A stretch of DNA of 64,000 nucleotides. Origin: Megaustenia siamemsis. Taxonomy: Eukaryota; Mollusca; Gastropoda; Stylommatophora; Ariophantidae. Below the pieces are notes generated by a model. It searched no databases, was not told where the DNA came from, and saw only the letters and a list, made by a program, of their open reading frames with translations. Below are positions 34,150-46,489 of this stretch, piece after piece; the first letter of the stretch is position 1; the number at the start of each line of letters is the position of its first letter. Location of the stretch: contig JAVIAB010000159.1 of NCBI GenBank assembly GCA_032433765.1, positions 56,923,542 to 56,987,541 on the forward strand, read 5' to 3'. A program made the position numbers and the translations under genes.

Positions 34150-34646
34150 CACTTTGAAATCAATTTATGACAAAAAAGGAACAAGAGAACGAGTTCTTAA
34201 AGGTTAAATAGAGACAGTCTATACATATGGATGTGAATCATGAACAATAAAATAGGACAAAGGGCAAACAAATCCATGTAGGCTGTAGCAGTGTGTTTTT
34301 AATGAAGAATGTTGAGAATACCGTGAGCAGCTAAGAAGAGTAATTAGAACGTTATGAAAGAGGCCAATGTAAAAAAAAAATTACAGCTAAATTCCAACAT
34401 TAGGAAGAAACAAACAATGTTCTTTTGGCCATGTAATAAGAAGGAAACAGCTGGAATATATTCTGACAACTGGGAAAATTTAGAGACGAAGTGACATAGT
34501 GAAACAGATAAAATGTACCAAACGGCTTAAGATAATGGTTTGGCAACAGGTCAACAATAGAAATGATAAACAACTGTCGACATCGAAAGTTGTGGAGAGA
34601 CATGATCACCGACGCCAGAAATCATGGTACTTGATGATAATGATGT
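34150..34646 (+). mobile_element. RTE-like LINE 3' fragment
   Basis: GAACGAGTTCTTAAAGG, ATATGGATGTGAATCATGAA, GAAGAATGTTGAGAATACC, TTCTTTTGGCCATGTAATAA and the end CATGGTACTTGATGATAATG. Many stops. Confidence 0.87.
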
Positions 34647-34994
34647 AGTCATTTATTGGAGTGATGAACACAATATCAGTTGTACTGTATTTAGTGAGAT
34701 ATGCACATATTTGAACAGATGAGCTGTCTGCGCTGATATTATTTTCTGTTAGGACAAACATGAGGAAGATATACATTGTTTTGATTGATTTCTTACAAAA
34801 CTGATAATAAATGAATACAATGCACATTATTTTGTATAGGACAACATATAAACAGGCATCTAATTGTAGAGATACAGTGAGCTGTCGTCTTCTAGAAGTG
34901 TTAGGCAATATATATCTCGGTTTACTTGTTCTTGCAGTGGTTCACAGTAAACATTTTTTCTTGGAGGGGTTAACATAAACGCTTTCTTTCAAAG

Positions 34995-35500
34995 GAATGA
35001 TTTAAAAAGCATTGTTTCCTCTAGGTATTATTTAAACAACATTTTGTTCCTAGGAATGATTTAAAAAGCATTGTTTCCTCTAGGTATGATTTAAACAACA
35101 TTTTGTTCCTAGGAATGATTTAAAAAGCATTGTTTCCCCTAGGTATGATTTAAACAACATTTTGTTCCTAGGAATGATTTAAAAAGCATTGTTTCCCCTA
35201 GGTATGATTTAAACAACATTTTGTTCCTAGGAATGATTTAAAAAGCATTGTTTCCCCTAGGTATGATTTAAACAACATTTTGTTCCTAGGAATGATTTAA
35301 AAAGCATTGTTTCCCCTAGGTATGATTTAAACAACATTTTGTTCCTAGGAATGATTTGAAAAGCATTTTCTTCCCTAGGGATGTTTAAAAAGCAATTTTT
35401 TTCCTAAGAATGATTTAAAAAGCAATTTTTTTCCCTAAGAATGATTTAAAAAGCAATTTGTTTCCCCTAAGAATGATTTAAAAAGCAATTTGTTTTTCCC
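34995..35500. repeat. Minisatellite, 59-bp unit, about 6 copies plus degenerate edge
   Basis: The unit is AGGAATGATTTAAAAAGCAT TGTTTCCCCTAGGTATGATT TAAACAACATTTTGTTCCT. It consists of two related half-units (AGGAATGATTTAAA and AGGTATGATTTAAA). It degenerates after 35,350. Confidence 0.93.
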
Positions 35501-35640
35501 AGCAGCGGTTAGCATAGCATACTTTTTTTCTAAGAGTTGTTAAAATAGCAAACTTTTTTTTCTAGGAATAGTTAAATAGTAAACTTGTTTGCGGTGGATA
35601 ACACAGTAAACCTTTTCTAGGAGTGGTCAACATAGTAAAC
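35501..35640. repeat. Degenerate edge of the 59-bp arrays
   Basis: Loose copies of TTTTTTTCTAGGAGTGGTTA and AACATAGTAAAC join the two ordered arrays. A similar zone lies at 37,020-37,320. Confidence 0.7.
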
Positions 35641-37010
35641 TTTTTTTCTAGGAGCTGTTAACTGTAACATTTATATCTCTCGGTATTGCTAACAATAAAC
35701 TTTTTACTAGGAGTTGTTAACTGTAACATTTATATCTCTCGGTATTGCTAACAATAAACTTTTTTTCTAGGAGTTGTTAACTGTAACATTTATATCTCTC
35801 GGTATTGCTAACAATAAACTTTTTACTAGGAGTTGTTAACTGTAACATTTATATCTCTCGGTATTGCTAACAATAAACTTTTTTCTAGGAGCTGTTAACT
35901 GTAACATTTATATCTCTCGGTATTGCTAACAATAAACTTTTTTTCTAGGAGTTGTTAACTGTAACATTTATATCTCTCGGTATTGCTAACAATAAACGTT
36001 TTACTAGGAGTTGTTAACTGTAACATTTATATCTCTCGGTATTGCTAACAATAAACTTTTTTCTATGAGTTGTTAACTGTAACATTTATATCTCTCGGTA
36101 TTGCTAACAATAAACTTTTTACTAGGAGTTGTTAACTGTAACATTTATATCTCTCGGTATTGCTAACAATAAACTTTTTTCTAGGAGCTGTTAACTGTAA
36201 CATTTATATCTCTCGGTATTGCTAACAATAAACTTTTTTTCTAGGAGTTGTTAACTGTAACATTTATATCTCTCGGTATTGCTAACAATAAACGTTTTAC
36301 TAGGAGTTGTTAACTGTAACATTTATATCTCTCGGTATTGCTAACAATAAACTTTTTTCTATGAGTTGTTAACTGTAACATTTATATCTCTCGGTATTGC
36401 TAACAATAAACTTTTTACTAGGAGTTGTTAACTGTAACATTTATATCTCTCGGTATTGCTAACAATAAACTTTTTTCTAGGAGCTGTTAACTGTAACATT
36501 TATGTCTCTCGGTATTGCTAACAATAAACTTTTTTTCTAGGAGTTGTTAACTGTAACATTTATATCTCTCGGTATTGCTAACAATAAACGTTTTACTAGG
36601 AGTTGTTAACTGTAACATTTATATCTCTCGGTATTGCTAACAATAAACTTTTTTCTAGGAGCTGTTAAATGTAACATTTATATATCTCGGTATTGCTAAC
36701 AATAAACTTTTTTTCTAGGAGCTGTTAACTGTAACATTTATATCTCTCGGTATTGCTAACAATAAACTTTTTTCTAGGAGTTGTTAACTGTAACATTTAT
36801 ATCTCTCGGTATTGCTAACAATAAACTTTTTTTCTAGGAGTTGTTAACTGTAACATTTATATCTCTCGGTATTGCTAACAATAAACTTTTTTTCTAGGAG
36901 TTGTTAACTGTAACATTTATATCTCTCGGTATTGCTAACAATAAACTTTTTTTCTAGGAGTTGTTAACTGTAACATTTATATCTCTCGGTATTGCTAACA
37001 ATCAACTTTT
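35641..37010. repeat. Minisatellite, 59-60-bp unit, about 23 copies, with five-unit higher-order repeat
   Basis: The unit is GGAGTTGTTAACTGTAACAT TTATATCTCTCGGTATTGCT AACAATAAACTTTTTTCTA. Variants alternate in a fixed cycle (CTAGGAGCTG, CTAGGAGTTG, GTTTTACTAGG, CTATGAG, TTTTTACTAGG) that repeats about every 298 bp from 35,880 to 36,650. On the plus strand each unit carries GCTAAC, a T/C-rich run and TAG. Confidence 0.95.
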
Positions 37011-37369
37011 TTTATCCCACGAGTTCCACACCCACATAGTAAATATGTTTTTCGTTACAGTGGTTAACATAATACACTTTTTTTAAGCAGTGGCTAATAT
37101 AGAAAACTTTTTCTTTCTAGGATTTGTTAACAGTAAACTTGTCTTTCCTAGGAGTGTTTAACACTAAATTTTTTTCTAGGAGTGGTAAACCGTACTTTTT
37201 TTCCCCCTAGGAATGTTTTACATAGTAAAGCTTTTTTTTTTCTACAAGCGGTTAACAGTAAACTTTTTTCTAGGACTAGTTAACATAGTAGTTGATATTT
37301 TTTTGGAGGACGAACATAGTACACTTATTGTTGCTTTTTTTGTTTTTGCAGGAGAAAATAAGAAGGTGT

Positions 37370-37995
37370 AACTTGTGTTTCTATAGCAGAAAACACAAGA
37401 TGTACACATTGTTTTGTGATTCTATAGAAGAGAACAAGTCAGGTACATATTGCCTAGTGTTTCTATAGGAGAGAACACATTAGGTACATATTGTTTTGTG
37501 TTTCTATAGGAGAGAACACATTAGGTACATATTATTTTGTGTTTCTATAAGAGAGAACAAATTAGGTACATATTGCCTAGTGTTTCTATAGGAGAGAACT
37601 CATTAGGTACATATTGTGTCGTGTTTCTATAACAGAGATCAAATTAGGTACATACTGTTGTATGATTCTATAGGAGAGAACAAATTAGATACGTATTGGG
37701 TTGTGTTTCTATATCAGAGAATAACTTAGGTTTATTGTGTAGTGTTTCTATAGGAGAGAACACATTAGGTACATAAAGCGTTGTGTTTCTTTAGGAGAGA
37801 ACACATTAGGTACATAAAGCGTTGTGTTTCTATAGGACAGCGCAAATTAGGTACATATTGTTTTGTGTTTCTATAGGAGAGAACAAATTAGGTACATATT
37901 GTGAAGTGTTTCTATAGGAGAGCACACATTAGGTACATAATGTGTAGTGTTTCTATAGGAGAGAACACATTAGGTACATAAAGCGTTGTGTTATT
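37370..37995. repeat. Minisatellite, about 57-62-bp unit, about 11 copies
   Basis: The unit contains GTGTTTCTATAGGAGAGAAC and ACATTAGGTACATATTGT. Divergence between units is moderate. Confidence 0.9.
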
Positions 37996-38044
37996 TTAGA
38001 GAAAAGGCATCAAGACGTGCATTGTGTTCAGCTCTAATATACAC

Positions 38045-38530
38045 GTGTTATGCAACAAGTCTATGTCAATAGAAGTGAGAAACATAGTTCATTAATACTG
38101 TATAGAGCCAATTCTGACCTATGTGATCAGATCATTGACAGTACACAAAGAAATGAAAATATGATTAGAGACTACAAAGATGGGATTTCTCAGAAGAGAA
38201 AGGTAGATGGACAACTAAAAAGATCATTAAGAACATTTTCTCTGGTCAACACAAAAGGGAAGCTCATAAAAAAAAAATCAGAAAGAAACAATCAACATAT
38301 TTTCGGGCACATCATGAGAACAGGAAATTTGGAATACTTCATTACAACTGGCAAAATACAGGATACGGAAGATCGCGGATGACAGAGAGAGAGAAGTTAC
38401 TAGATAGCTTGAAGTCATGTCATGGACAATTGTCAACACCAGAGGTGATATGATGCACTGTAGATAGAAGATTGTGGAAGGACATTATCACTTTCGCCAT
38501 CCGGTATGACACATGATGATGATGTTGTAA
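38045..38530 (+). mobile_element. RTE-like LINE 3' fragment with an open 110-codon tail
   Basis: The frame at 38,050-38,382 reads MQQVYVNRSEKHSSLILYRA and further on NNQHIFGHIMRTGNLEY. It is the ORF2 C-terminal tail and not a host gene. The end is GACACATGATGATGATGTTG. Confidence 0.87.
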
Positions 38531-38639
38531 TATAAATAAAAAGCAAATAATATATTGTGCTTTGTTTTGCAAAATTAAGAATGTAAAAGATGTACATCAC
38601 GCTGTATTGTGTTAGAAGTAAGATACGTGCACTTGATAT

Positions 38640-38890
38640 GACTTTGTTAAGTTTAGTGTTAGAGAATAGATATATCGACCTTATATGGCTTTGTTAAGTT
38701 TAGTGTTAGAGAATAGATATATCGACCTTATATGGCTTTGTTAAGTTTAGTGTTAGAGAATAGATATATCAACTTTATATAACTTTGTTAAGTTTAGTGT
38801 TAGAGAATAGATATATCGACTTTGTATGACTTTTTTAAGTTTAGTGTTAGAGAATAGATACATGCACTTGATTTGACTGTGCAGAGTTTA
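38640..38890. repeat. Minisatellite, about 47-bp unit, about 5 copies
   Basis: The unit is CTTTGTTAAGTTTAGTGTTA GAGAATAGATATATCGAC plus a variable end. Confidence 0.9.
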
Positions 38891-40648
38891 ATGTTAGAGA
38901 ATAGATACAATATATATTTAAAATTATATAAATGAAACATAAAATGTACACTGCGGTGTCTTGTATTCTCAATTCCTTTAAACGTCACATAGGGTTTGAA
39001 GTATTTTTTTGCCATCCATCTCTATTCTGGACGAGATGCTCAATCGTATCTACTGAGTCTATGCCTGCCAACTTTGCTTCTTCTATAAGTGTTCTTTTCA
39101 GTGTCTTTTAAGGGCTTCATTTTTTGTATACTGATGTTTCCCATAGAAGAGCCTGTTTCGGAATTCACTTGTTGCTCTCCCAGCACAACCGACATATGTC
39201 CATCTTGTCTTCCTAATTGTAGATGGGATGGTTGGTTGCATGATCATTTCTCTTTTATGAAAATTAGTCTTCAATTCATTCTATTGTATACATAGTATTC
39301 TGCTTAGGCATTTTTCTTCATTAACGTTAATTTTCTCTAAAAATCCTTTGTTGTTTTTCAGCTTTCAAATGAGTAGATAAGTGTGGATAATGCATTTGAG
39401 TTGAATATTCTAAACTTGGTTGAGTAGTGTGTTGTATTAGATCATAAATATTCGTGACACAGGCTACGACGTGCAGTGTTATAAATCATATAAAATACTC
39501 AACAGAGGGATATTTTCCTATAGGAAATGTAATTGAAACGAAGAGTGTTGATACTACTCTGAAGCAGCGGCTGATGTTCCGATGAGGGAATCACAACTCA
39601 TCAAATAATTTATGAGAATACAAAACACAATCACATTCCAGTTTAATGAGTCGATGATCGTGTACCAGCCTCCGTATACCTTGGTATAGCCGCGATATAG
39701 TTCAAATAATTGAGTCAGTTACTAATAAATAGGCGTTAATGGAGGTCACACTTACTACAACCGTACAATGGACATCTATCAAAATTGCACTGAGTATGAG
39801 AACTTGGTAGGCCATTTCATCAAACAGTTCCGCGTTGCCATGGTAACCAAAGAACGACTAATAAGATGTCGTTATATCTTTCTATACAAACATAAAGCAG
39901 TAAAGTCAATAATCGGCTGTTCTATATTGTACATCCGGTAAGAATCACTGTTCTATGTAGCTATATTAAAACAATTCTAGAAACAAAATGTAAGAGATGT
40001 AAAATAACAACAACACCGTGTTCTTCTTATAATTTATAACGCACACAATTAAGATAGTATGATGCCATTATAATTATGTTGATTTAAGGCAATAGCTGAA
40101 GGAACTATAACCACATTTATTTAAAATGTTTATGTCACATATTACCAGGTTAAACGATCAACCTGAAAGTTTGGTCTGACATCCTCCTCAAGTTTAGAAC
40201 CACACCGTCGGGCACTGTTCTCGCGTGCTATCTGGAATAAGTAAGGAGCTTATGTGTTTTGTCCAGTGAGAATGAGGAATCAAATGAAATGTTTTGAGGC
40301 AACATGAGAAAAACAAGAGACAATAGAGGAGAAGATGCAAGACTGAGAGAACTGGTAGATTGTAAGTCAATTAGAAAGATCATAAATTTGTGTTAATATA
40401 GAATGATCTGATGAGGTATGAATCCATACCTGACCTGTTATAACATTGGAATTGGATGATGTTGATAATAACTGTGGCCAAGTCAGCGTACCCAACGTTG
40501 TTAGAACAACATTTGGATGTTTGGGAGGCCTGTGCCAAGGTTTTTATTTCTATACATTAGAGACGCTAACTAGTAAACTGCAGATGGAAAATTGTGTTTC
40601 TTTGTTATTTTAATAAGCAAAGACCACAACAAGACAGTGCTACGTTAC

Positions 40649-40770
40649 CTTTCTCAATTACACACTTAGGCGCTACCAACTTAAATGTATAAAGAAAATC
40701 AAACTTTGTAGTTTTTGAAAGGCAGTATTCTGGTGCATGTAAGATACAGTCGTAGCCTCCTTGTCCGAGC
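40649..40770 (-). CDS. Exon A5 of the module gene
   Basis: The acceptor is TGATCAG before 40770 and the donor GTAACG after 40649. It has 1 + 120 + 1 nt. It encodes LGQGGYDCILHAPEYC, then a divergent middle (K-F-D-F instead of R-x-D-Y), TFKLV and APKC. All three A cysteines are present. It joins B4 through GGG (Gly), the only non-Gln apart from B0/A1, and B3 through GAG (Glu). Confidence 0.86.
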
Positions 40771-40811
40771 CTGATCAAGTGAATATAAACAAAATAATTT
40801 TATTGGAAGAG

Positions 40812-41005
40812 AAATGATACTCATTGCTTATTTGTGAAATGAACTATTAAGAATGATATGCCATGTTTATGTGTCATATGAACTTTGAGAAATGAAACTT
40901 TAATTATGCTTAATTGTAATATCAACTTTGGCAAATGATACTTATTGCTTATTTATGATATGAACTTTCAGAAATGATACTCCTTGTTTAATTGTTATAT
41001 GAACC
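40812..41005. repeat. Degenerate tandem repeat, about 50 bp x 4
   Basis: Recurring GAAATGATACTCATTGCTTA and TGTGATATGAACTTTGAG with many substitutions. Confidence 0.75.
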
Positions 41006-41134
41006 CTGGAGTAATTTATCGAAAACATGAAAACAACAATAACTATAATAGATCTGTAGTATATACGAGTAAATCACGTTTGCTTAATACGCCCCTTTGA
41101 AAACATTTTTTTTTCTGAACACTTCTTTACGTAA

Positions 41135-41455
41135 AGGCAGCTACAAAGACCAATGAGGAAGTTCTCAAAGAGGCCAACACAAAAAGTCAGCTCCTAAAAA
41201 ACATCAGAAAGAAACAATCAACATTTTCCGGGCACATCATGAGAATAGGAAAGTTGGAATACTTGATTACAACTGGCAAAATAGTAGAAAAGAGAGATTG
41301 CGGAGAAAATAGGGAGAAAATATTGGCTAGCTTGGTGTTATGGCATGGGGAAAAGTCAACAACATAACTGATGCGATGCACTGTAGATATAAGATTGTGG
41401 AAGGACATATTCGCCTACGCCAACCGGTATGGCACATGATGATGATGATGATCTT
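41135..41455 (+). mobile_element. RTE-like LINE 3' end
   Basis: AATGAGGAAGTTCTCAAAGA, ACATTTTCCGGGCACATCAT, TTGGTGTTATGGCATGGGG and the end TATGGCACATGATGATGATG. Confidence 0.9.
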
Positions 41456-41614
41456 TACGTAAACATCATGTATACAACAAATATATACAGTCAACAAGTC
41501 GTAAGGTGTAATAACACACCAACTTATGTTTATTAAAAAGTCCAACTGGAAATCACAAGTCACAAATATTTGGCGGTCTAAACAGCCGCATGATCCCTAA
41601 TCACAAATGTATCT

Positions 41615-42000
41615 ATGTACACAAACTTCAAATAGTTCACAGCTCACACTCCTAGTGAGTCTGTGCCTACGCTAATTATAAATGTATCTATGAACATAAC
41701 TAAACAGTTCACAGCTCACACTCCTAGTGAGTCTGTGCCTACGCTAATTATAAATGTATCTATGTACATAACTAAATAATTCACAGCTCACACTCCTAGT
41801 GAGTCTGTGCCTACGCTAATTATAAATGTATCTATGTACATAACTAAATAGTTCACAGCTCACACTCCTAGTGAGTCTGTGCCTACGCTAATTATAAATG
41901 TATCTATGAACATAACTAAATTGTTCACAGCTCACACTCCTAGTGAGTCTGTGGCTACGCTAATTATAAATGCATCTATGTACACAACTAAATAGTTCAC
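41615..42000. repeat. Minisatellite, 72-bp unit, 5 copies
   Basis: The unit contains CACACTCCTAGTGAGTCTGT and GCCTACGCTAATTATAAATG. TAGTGAGT resembles a donor but is not next to any exon-like sequence. Confidence 0.93.
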
Positions 42001-42111
42001 ATCTCCAAATCTAGAAATGAAATGTAGGCATTGGATCGGTGAGGCTGTTCACGTGAGTAGTCTTGCTCTAGCTCATGGGTTTTGTCATTCTCTCTGTGTG
42101 CTTGACAGTAA

Positions 42112-42112
<1 letters not shown>

Positions 42113-42172
<60 letters not shown>
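42113..42172. repeat. (CT)n microsatellite, about 30 repeats
   Basis: Uninterrupted CT of about 60 bp; the Ser-Leu frame across it is an artefact. Confidence 0.95.
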
Positions 42173-42175
<3 letters not shown>

Positions 42176-42414
42176 TCCAAGCGTGTCTTTGTTTATGGTC
42201 GACTTAGCTATCTCCATTTCGGCTTGTTATGCGACTCATCTTATGTCCATTGCTTCTCTAAGCTCTGGTCTCTTGTTGACTTGGCTTCTTTGCCATTTCG
42301 GCAGATTTCCCTCTCAATTTACTCAGTGAGAGTTTCGGATTTGAATCGTTTCGCTTCTTTGCGAGGGAGCGTTTATTGTCCCTGGTTGACTTAGCCTGTG
42401 CCAACTCTGGCAGA

Positions 42415-42670
42415 AATATATTCAGATGTGTAAGCCATTTGTTCAATCTCTGACAGATATACCTTTCAGATGTGTGAGCCGTTTGTTCCATGTCTGACAG
42501 ATATATCCTTCAGATGTGTGAGCCGTTTGTTCCATCTCTGGCAGATATATCCTTCAGATGTGTGAGACGTTTGTTCCATCTCTGGCAGATATATCCTTCA
42601 GATGTGTGAGACGTTTGCTCGATCTCTGGTAGATATATCCTTCAGATGTGTGAGCCGTTTGTTCCATCTG
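42415..42670. repeat. Minisatellite, 44-45-bp unit, 6 copies
   Basis: The unit is CAGATGTGTGAGCCGTTTGT TCCATCTCTGGCAGATATAT CCTT. Confidence 0.93.
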
Positions 42671-42804
42671 AGGTTCCTTTGGCACTCGGCCCTTCTGGGT
42701 TACTCGGGTGTTACTCGACCCGTCTCTCTCTGGTTCTCTGTGTTAAGTGTCGTGTTCCCCTCAGTCACCAGTTTAAATATATCATTTTCCCGCACTTTCT
42801 GTTG

Positions 42805-42873
42805 CTGACAATGTCTGTCAAGTGACGTAGTGTCTGTCTGGTGACGTATTGTCTGTCAGGCGACGTAGTGTCT
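42805..42873. repeat. Short tandem repeat, about 23 bp x 3
   Basis: Three copies of TGTCTGTCAAGTGACGTAGT with small changes, followed by an (AT)n run at 42,877-42,902. Confidence 0.8.
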
Positions 42874-43389
42874 AGCCTATATATATATATATATATATAT
42901 AAATTTGAGGATTTATACTCTCACTCGTGGCCTTGGCACATGATCTATCTTTAACTCTTCTTCTCTTGTCTCTCGGCAACCATCTAAAATTACATTGTTC
43001 TGACCTTGCCTTTAATAATGTCTCAGTCCCCATGTACACTTTTACAGTTCTAGACAAACTATTCGGAGCTCAGGAATAAAATTAAAACCGTTTTAAAGCT
43101 CACTACAGCGTTTGGAATGTAACAGTTGAGATATCGACTCGTTCAGTTTCTATTGAATTTAAAATTGTGGCCGGGTCTCTCGGAATTAGGTCACAGTGAC
43201 TGACCCCAGATTTACGTCAACTCATCTCCATCACATTTGGGGATATTTCCAGCTTTTCTGCTTTAACGAGAAGGTAAGACGTAATGGGGACCCGCGAGTA
43301 GAAGGAAATCAAATGTCGAGGAAAATCAAATGGCAAGACAAAGAATCTAAATGAATGTTCTGGAACGCTCCAGCTTTCGACGTTATGGT

Positions 43390-44182
43390 GAAACTTTTAA
43401 GACGAGAAGATTAATATTGCTAGAAAAGTAAGAGACAGAGATTGAATTACTGGAATGGCTAGAAAATATAATGAAAGAACGCAATAAGAAAGGTCTCAGT
43501 CTGAAAAGTAAGAAAGCAGAAATGATGGTCATATCGAGGAAGCAATCATCATCACCATACAATTTAAATGGAACAAATATAAAGGATGTAGAGCGCGAGG
43601 TACTTGAGCACAATAACAACATCTGACGGAAGATGCAACACGTAAAGAAAAAGTAGAATAGTGTTGGCCAAAATAGCATTTCTGAAAAATGAAAAACGTC
43701 GTGTGTATCAAGTCTTTGTTAATAGAAGTGTGAAAGGGCGTTCAGCTGTGCTATATATAGAGTAAATCCTGACCTGTAGAAGTGAATCATGGACAGTTAA
43801 CATTCATATCAAAAGACTATTAGAGCCCACAGAGATGGAATTTCTCTGAAGAATGTTGAAAGTTCTCTGGGCAACTAAAAAAGACTAACGAGTAAATTTT
43901 GAAAGAGATCAACATAAAAGGGAACTCCTGAGAAACATCAGAAAGAAGCAGTCAACATTTTTAGGGCACATCATGAAATGTGGAAAGTTGGAATACTTGG
44001 TTACGACTGGCAAATGAGGGGAAAAGAGAGATCGTGAACGACGTAAAATTTAAGAAACTTAGATAGTGGATTAATGGGTTGACACAGGAAACAGTAAACA
44101 ACAGAATTGATACGATGTATTCGGGGGAGAGAATTGTGGAAGGACATGATCGTCTATGCCAACATGTATGGTACATGATGAT
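43390..44182 (+). mobile_element. RTE-like LINE 3' fragment, about 0.8 kb
   Basis: The longest plus-strand copy. It begins in the late RT with KKGLSLKSKKAEMMVISRKQ (GL.iN..KTE.MviS in RTs). It continues through G.NIKDVE, CESWTV-like and RRMLKV-like blocks to HIMKCGKLEYLVTTGK, and ends ATGTATGGTACATGATGAT. Several frameshifts. Confidence 0.9.
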
Positions 44183-44754
44183 ATATTTTAAATTACACAT
44201 TTAAAAAAAGGTATTTCTACATCACTGGTACCATTACAATTAGTATCTAACTGGAATTATATTTTAGTTTATTTGTCAATTGTGAATTGTTATCATTGTG
44301 AATGGTTGTTGGTTTTACCAATACGTTTACTACAAATTGATTTTCCGCGAAACCCATTCTATTGCCACTTGTATTGCTCCTGAATAGTTTAACAATTAGA
44401 CATGATGAACGGACCTGCTTCCATTTAACTGCACTTATTATATATCAGTCGGTGTATTAGTCAGCACCCACTTTTATCTATTTTCCATAACTTGTGACTT
44501 TCCCAGACACCCATTATATCTCCCTAAATTTCCTTCTCTACTTTGTTGTTATTTTACTCAGTTACGTTCAGTTCACTATCGTCGAAATAAATAGCAGATT
44601 CCATGACATTTGCTGGGCATGTGAAAACAACGTTAATAGGAAAATATAGATGATACACAATGTATTCCCGAGTTGTGATTGTAGCCCTATGCTATAGTAT
44701 TGAGAACAGTTGCGTGAACAGCATCGCCAATGATAGCTATTTTTTTTTAGTTAG

Positions 44755-44852
44755 CTGAGTTGGCAGTGTTCCCTTGCGTTTGGCTTCTCGTGGCAAGGCG
44801 CTGTGCCAAGGAATACGGATTCGATCCTGCTTCGGACCATATATTCTTCTTT
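44755..44852 (+). mobile_element. tRNA-like SINE fragment
   Basis: GAGTTGGCAGTGTTCCCTTG, GGCAAGGCGCTGTGCCAAGG, then box-B-like GGATTCGATCCTGCTTC. The spacing would need a long variable arm, and no CCA-like end or clean cloverleaf is seen. A relic is more likely than a gene. Confidence 0.5.
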
Positions 44853-45511
44853 GTGTTTTTTTTCTGTTGTTGATTATGCCATTTTTTTTCCTGTTTGCTG
44901 TAAACATACCCCTTCCTCTGAAATTATTCGCTGATAGTAACTTAGGACGACTTTCCTGTTTGCTGTAAACTTAATAGCCCCCGATGCCGCTTAATACGTA
45001 GCCCTAACTACCGTACAATCGCTACCCAATGCTATCAATAACATGATACTCTTTATACAGAGCTTCGCAGCGGGAGGTAATCCGATAAATGGAACGTCAA
45101 ACCCCCGCCGGCAAGTGTTTAATGCTCTTTGGCTGCTTAGCACTCTAGGGGAGGTGGGTCCGCCTGGGTCATAACGCCGACCCATGTAACTCAAAGGTTT
45201 ACAATATATTCCTCATAAAACAACTACACTTATTCTACACAACACTTCTGATGGAATCTACTTTTCGTACCCGGTCGTACTTGACAGTCTCAGCTTTAAT
45301 TTAGCTCAGTGATGTCATCTTCCTGGTGGCGGCTGTCTAAAATGTCTTGTCCTTGTATTCAAAACCTTGGTTTAACCCAAAACACGGTCTCTTGACACAC
45401 AGGATGAGAGACGCTGACTTTGAGAAAAGAAATATCTAACTACAGCATCACTACGATATATGTAACTGGTTGCTACAGAGAAAATGAAGTGCAGTCTCGT
45501 TATTTACTCAC

Positions 45512-45632
45512 CCACACAAGGCCTCCTTATATATCGTGATGTCTGGTGCTCCAGTCAACTCGAGAATAGCGTTATTAGTTGATATCAAACACGTACTTAA
45601 CCTCTGGCATTCTTCACTGTTTATGTAGTCCA
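45512..45632 (-). CDS. Exon B4 of the module gene
   Basis: The acceptor is ATCCACAG before 45632 and the donor GTGAGT after 45512. It has 2 + 117 + 2 nt. It has NSEECQRLSTCLISTNNAI and ends IYKEALC. Cysteines are at codons 8, 14 and 39. Its N-terminal block is nearly identical to B2 (NSEECQRL), suggesting one of the more recent duplications. The split codons are GTG (Val) with A6 and GGG (Gly) with A5. Confidence 0.87.
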
Positions 45633-46184
45633 CTGTGGATTGTATGATAATATGGGTTTCGTACGATTTATGTTTCCTGTTAACAGACAATATGTTGACG
45701 AGCATGGGGTGCATAGGGAAGGTGAAAGAGTGTACAAACCTTATGCTAACTGATTTAGGGAGGTGGGTGATATAGGCTTAATAAAATCATATCATATTTA
45801 TATAATCACTACAAGAACATCAGATAGTATATTATCTCTTAAAATAAACTTAAAAACTGAAACAAATAAGTTTAATAACTCAATCTAACCACAAACAGTA
45901 ACATCAAACACATATGGGAAAGATTAATTTTTCTAGAACTTCAAATTGCCATCAATTGTTGAAAGTACAATGTGATATTTATAGGGGTATCTCCTTCCTG
46001 AGTATAACTGAAAAGGGTTCTTAAATGACTTCTACAACGCCTACATCAACTGGCAGATCGTATCCGACCTGAGACCCAGTGCGGTTGTAGAGTTCGACGA
46101 TCAGCAACTGATATGATGATTACTCTGAGTTAACGGAACACGCAACAGTGAAGACCCTATTTATAGCTTTCGTTGAACTCACGT

Positions 46185-46488
46185 CTTCAGTGTAACTACC
46201 GAGACCTCCAGTGTGACTACCGGGACCTCCAGTGTGACTACCGGGACCTCCAGTGTGACTACCGGGACCTCCAGTGTGACTACCGGGACCTCCAGTGTGA
46301 CTACCGGGACCTCCAGTGTGACTACCGGGACCTCCAGTGTGACTACCGAGACCTCCAGTGTAACTACCGGGACCTCCAGTGTGACTACCGAGACCTCCAG
46401 TGTGACTACCGGGACCTCCAGTGTGACTACCGGGACCTCCAGTGTGACTACCGAGACCTCCAGTGTAACTACCGGGACCTCCAGGGTG
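46185..46488. repeat. Minisatellite, 21-bp unit, about 14 copies
   Basis: The unit is CAGTGTGACTACCGGGACCT C with A/G variants (CCGAGA, GTAACT). As 21 is seven codons, frames on both strands stay open for 109-137 codons. They are repeat artefacts. Confidence 0.95.
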
Positions 46489-46489
46489 A

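Larger units (their letters stand above)
33795..40648. other. Intron between exons A5 and B3 (6,854 bp)
   Basis: Dominated by tandem arrays (34,995-37,995), with two RTE-like tails. 34,650-34,990 and 38,900-40,648 are AT-rich without support for a gene. 40,545-40,590 matches intron sequence beside A1. Confidence 0.7.
40771..45511. other. Intron between exons B4 and A5 (4,741 bp)
   Basis: It holds several tandem repeats, two RTE-like tails and a tRNA-like relic. In 42,175-42,410, 42,905-43,385, 44,190-44,750 and 44,860-45,511 no gene is seen. 45,000-45,190 is GC-richer and could be another old element. Confidence 0.7.

Noticed and set aside
38050..38382. 110-codon plus frame as a host gene
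   Set aside because: It matches the RTE-like ORF2 tail found at more than ten other places in the window.
39089..39295. 68-codon plus frame with Cys-rich segment
   Set aside because: Reverse reading suggests an old LINE-like fragment, but the match was too weak to annotate either way.
45508..45714. 68-codon minus frame beginning MHPMLV as a small gene
   Set aside because: Its second half is exon B4; the upstream part precedes the ATCCACAG acceptor and is intron.
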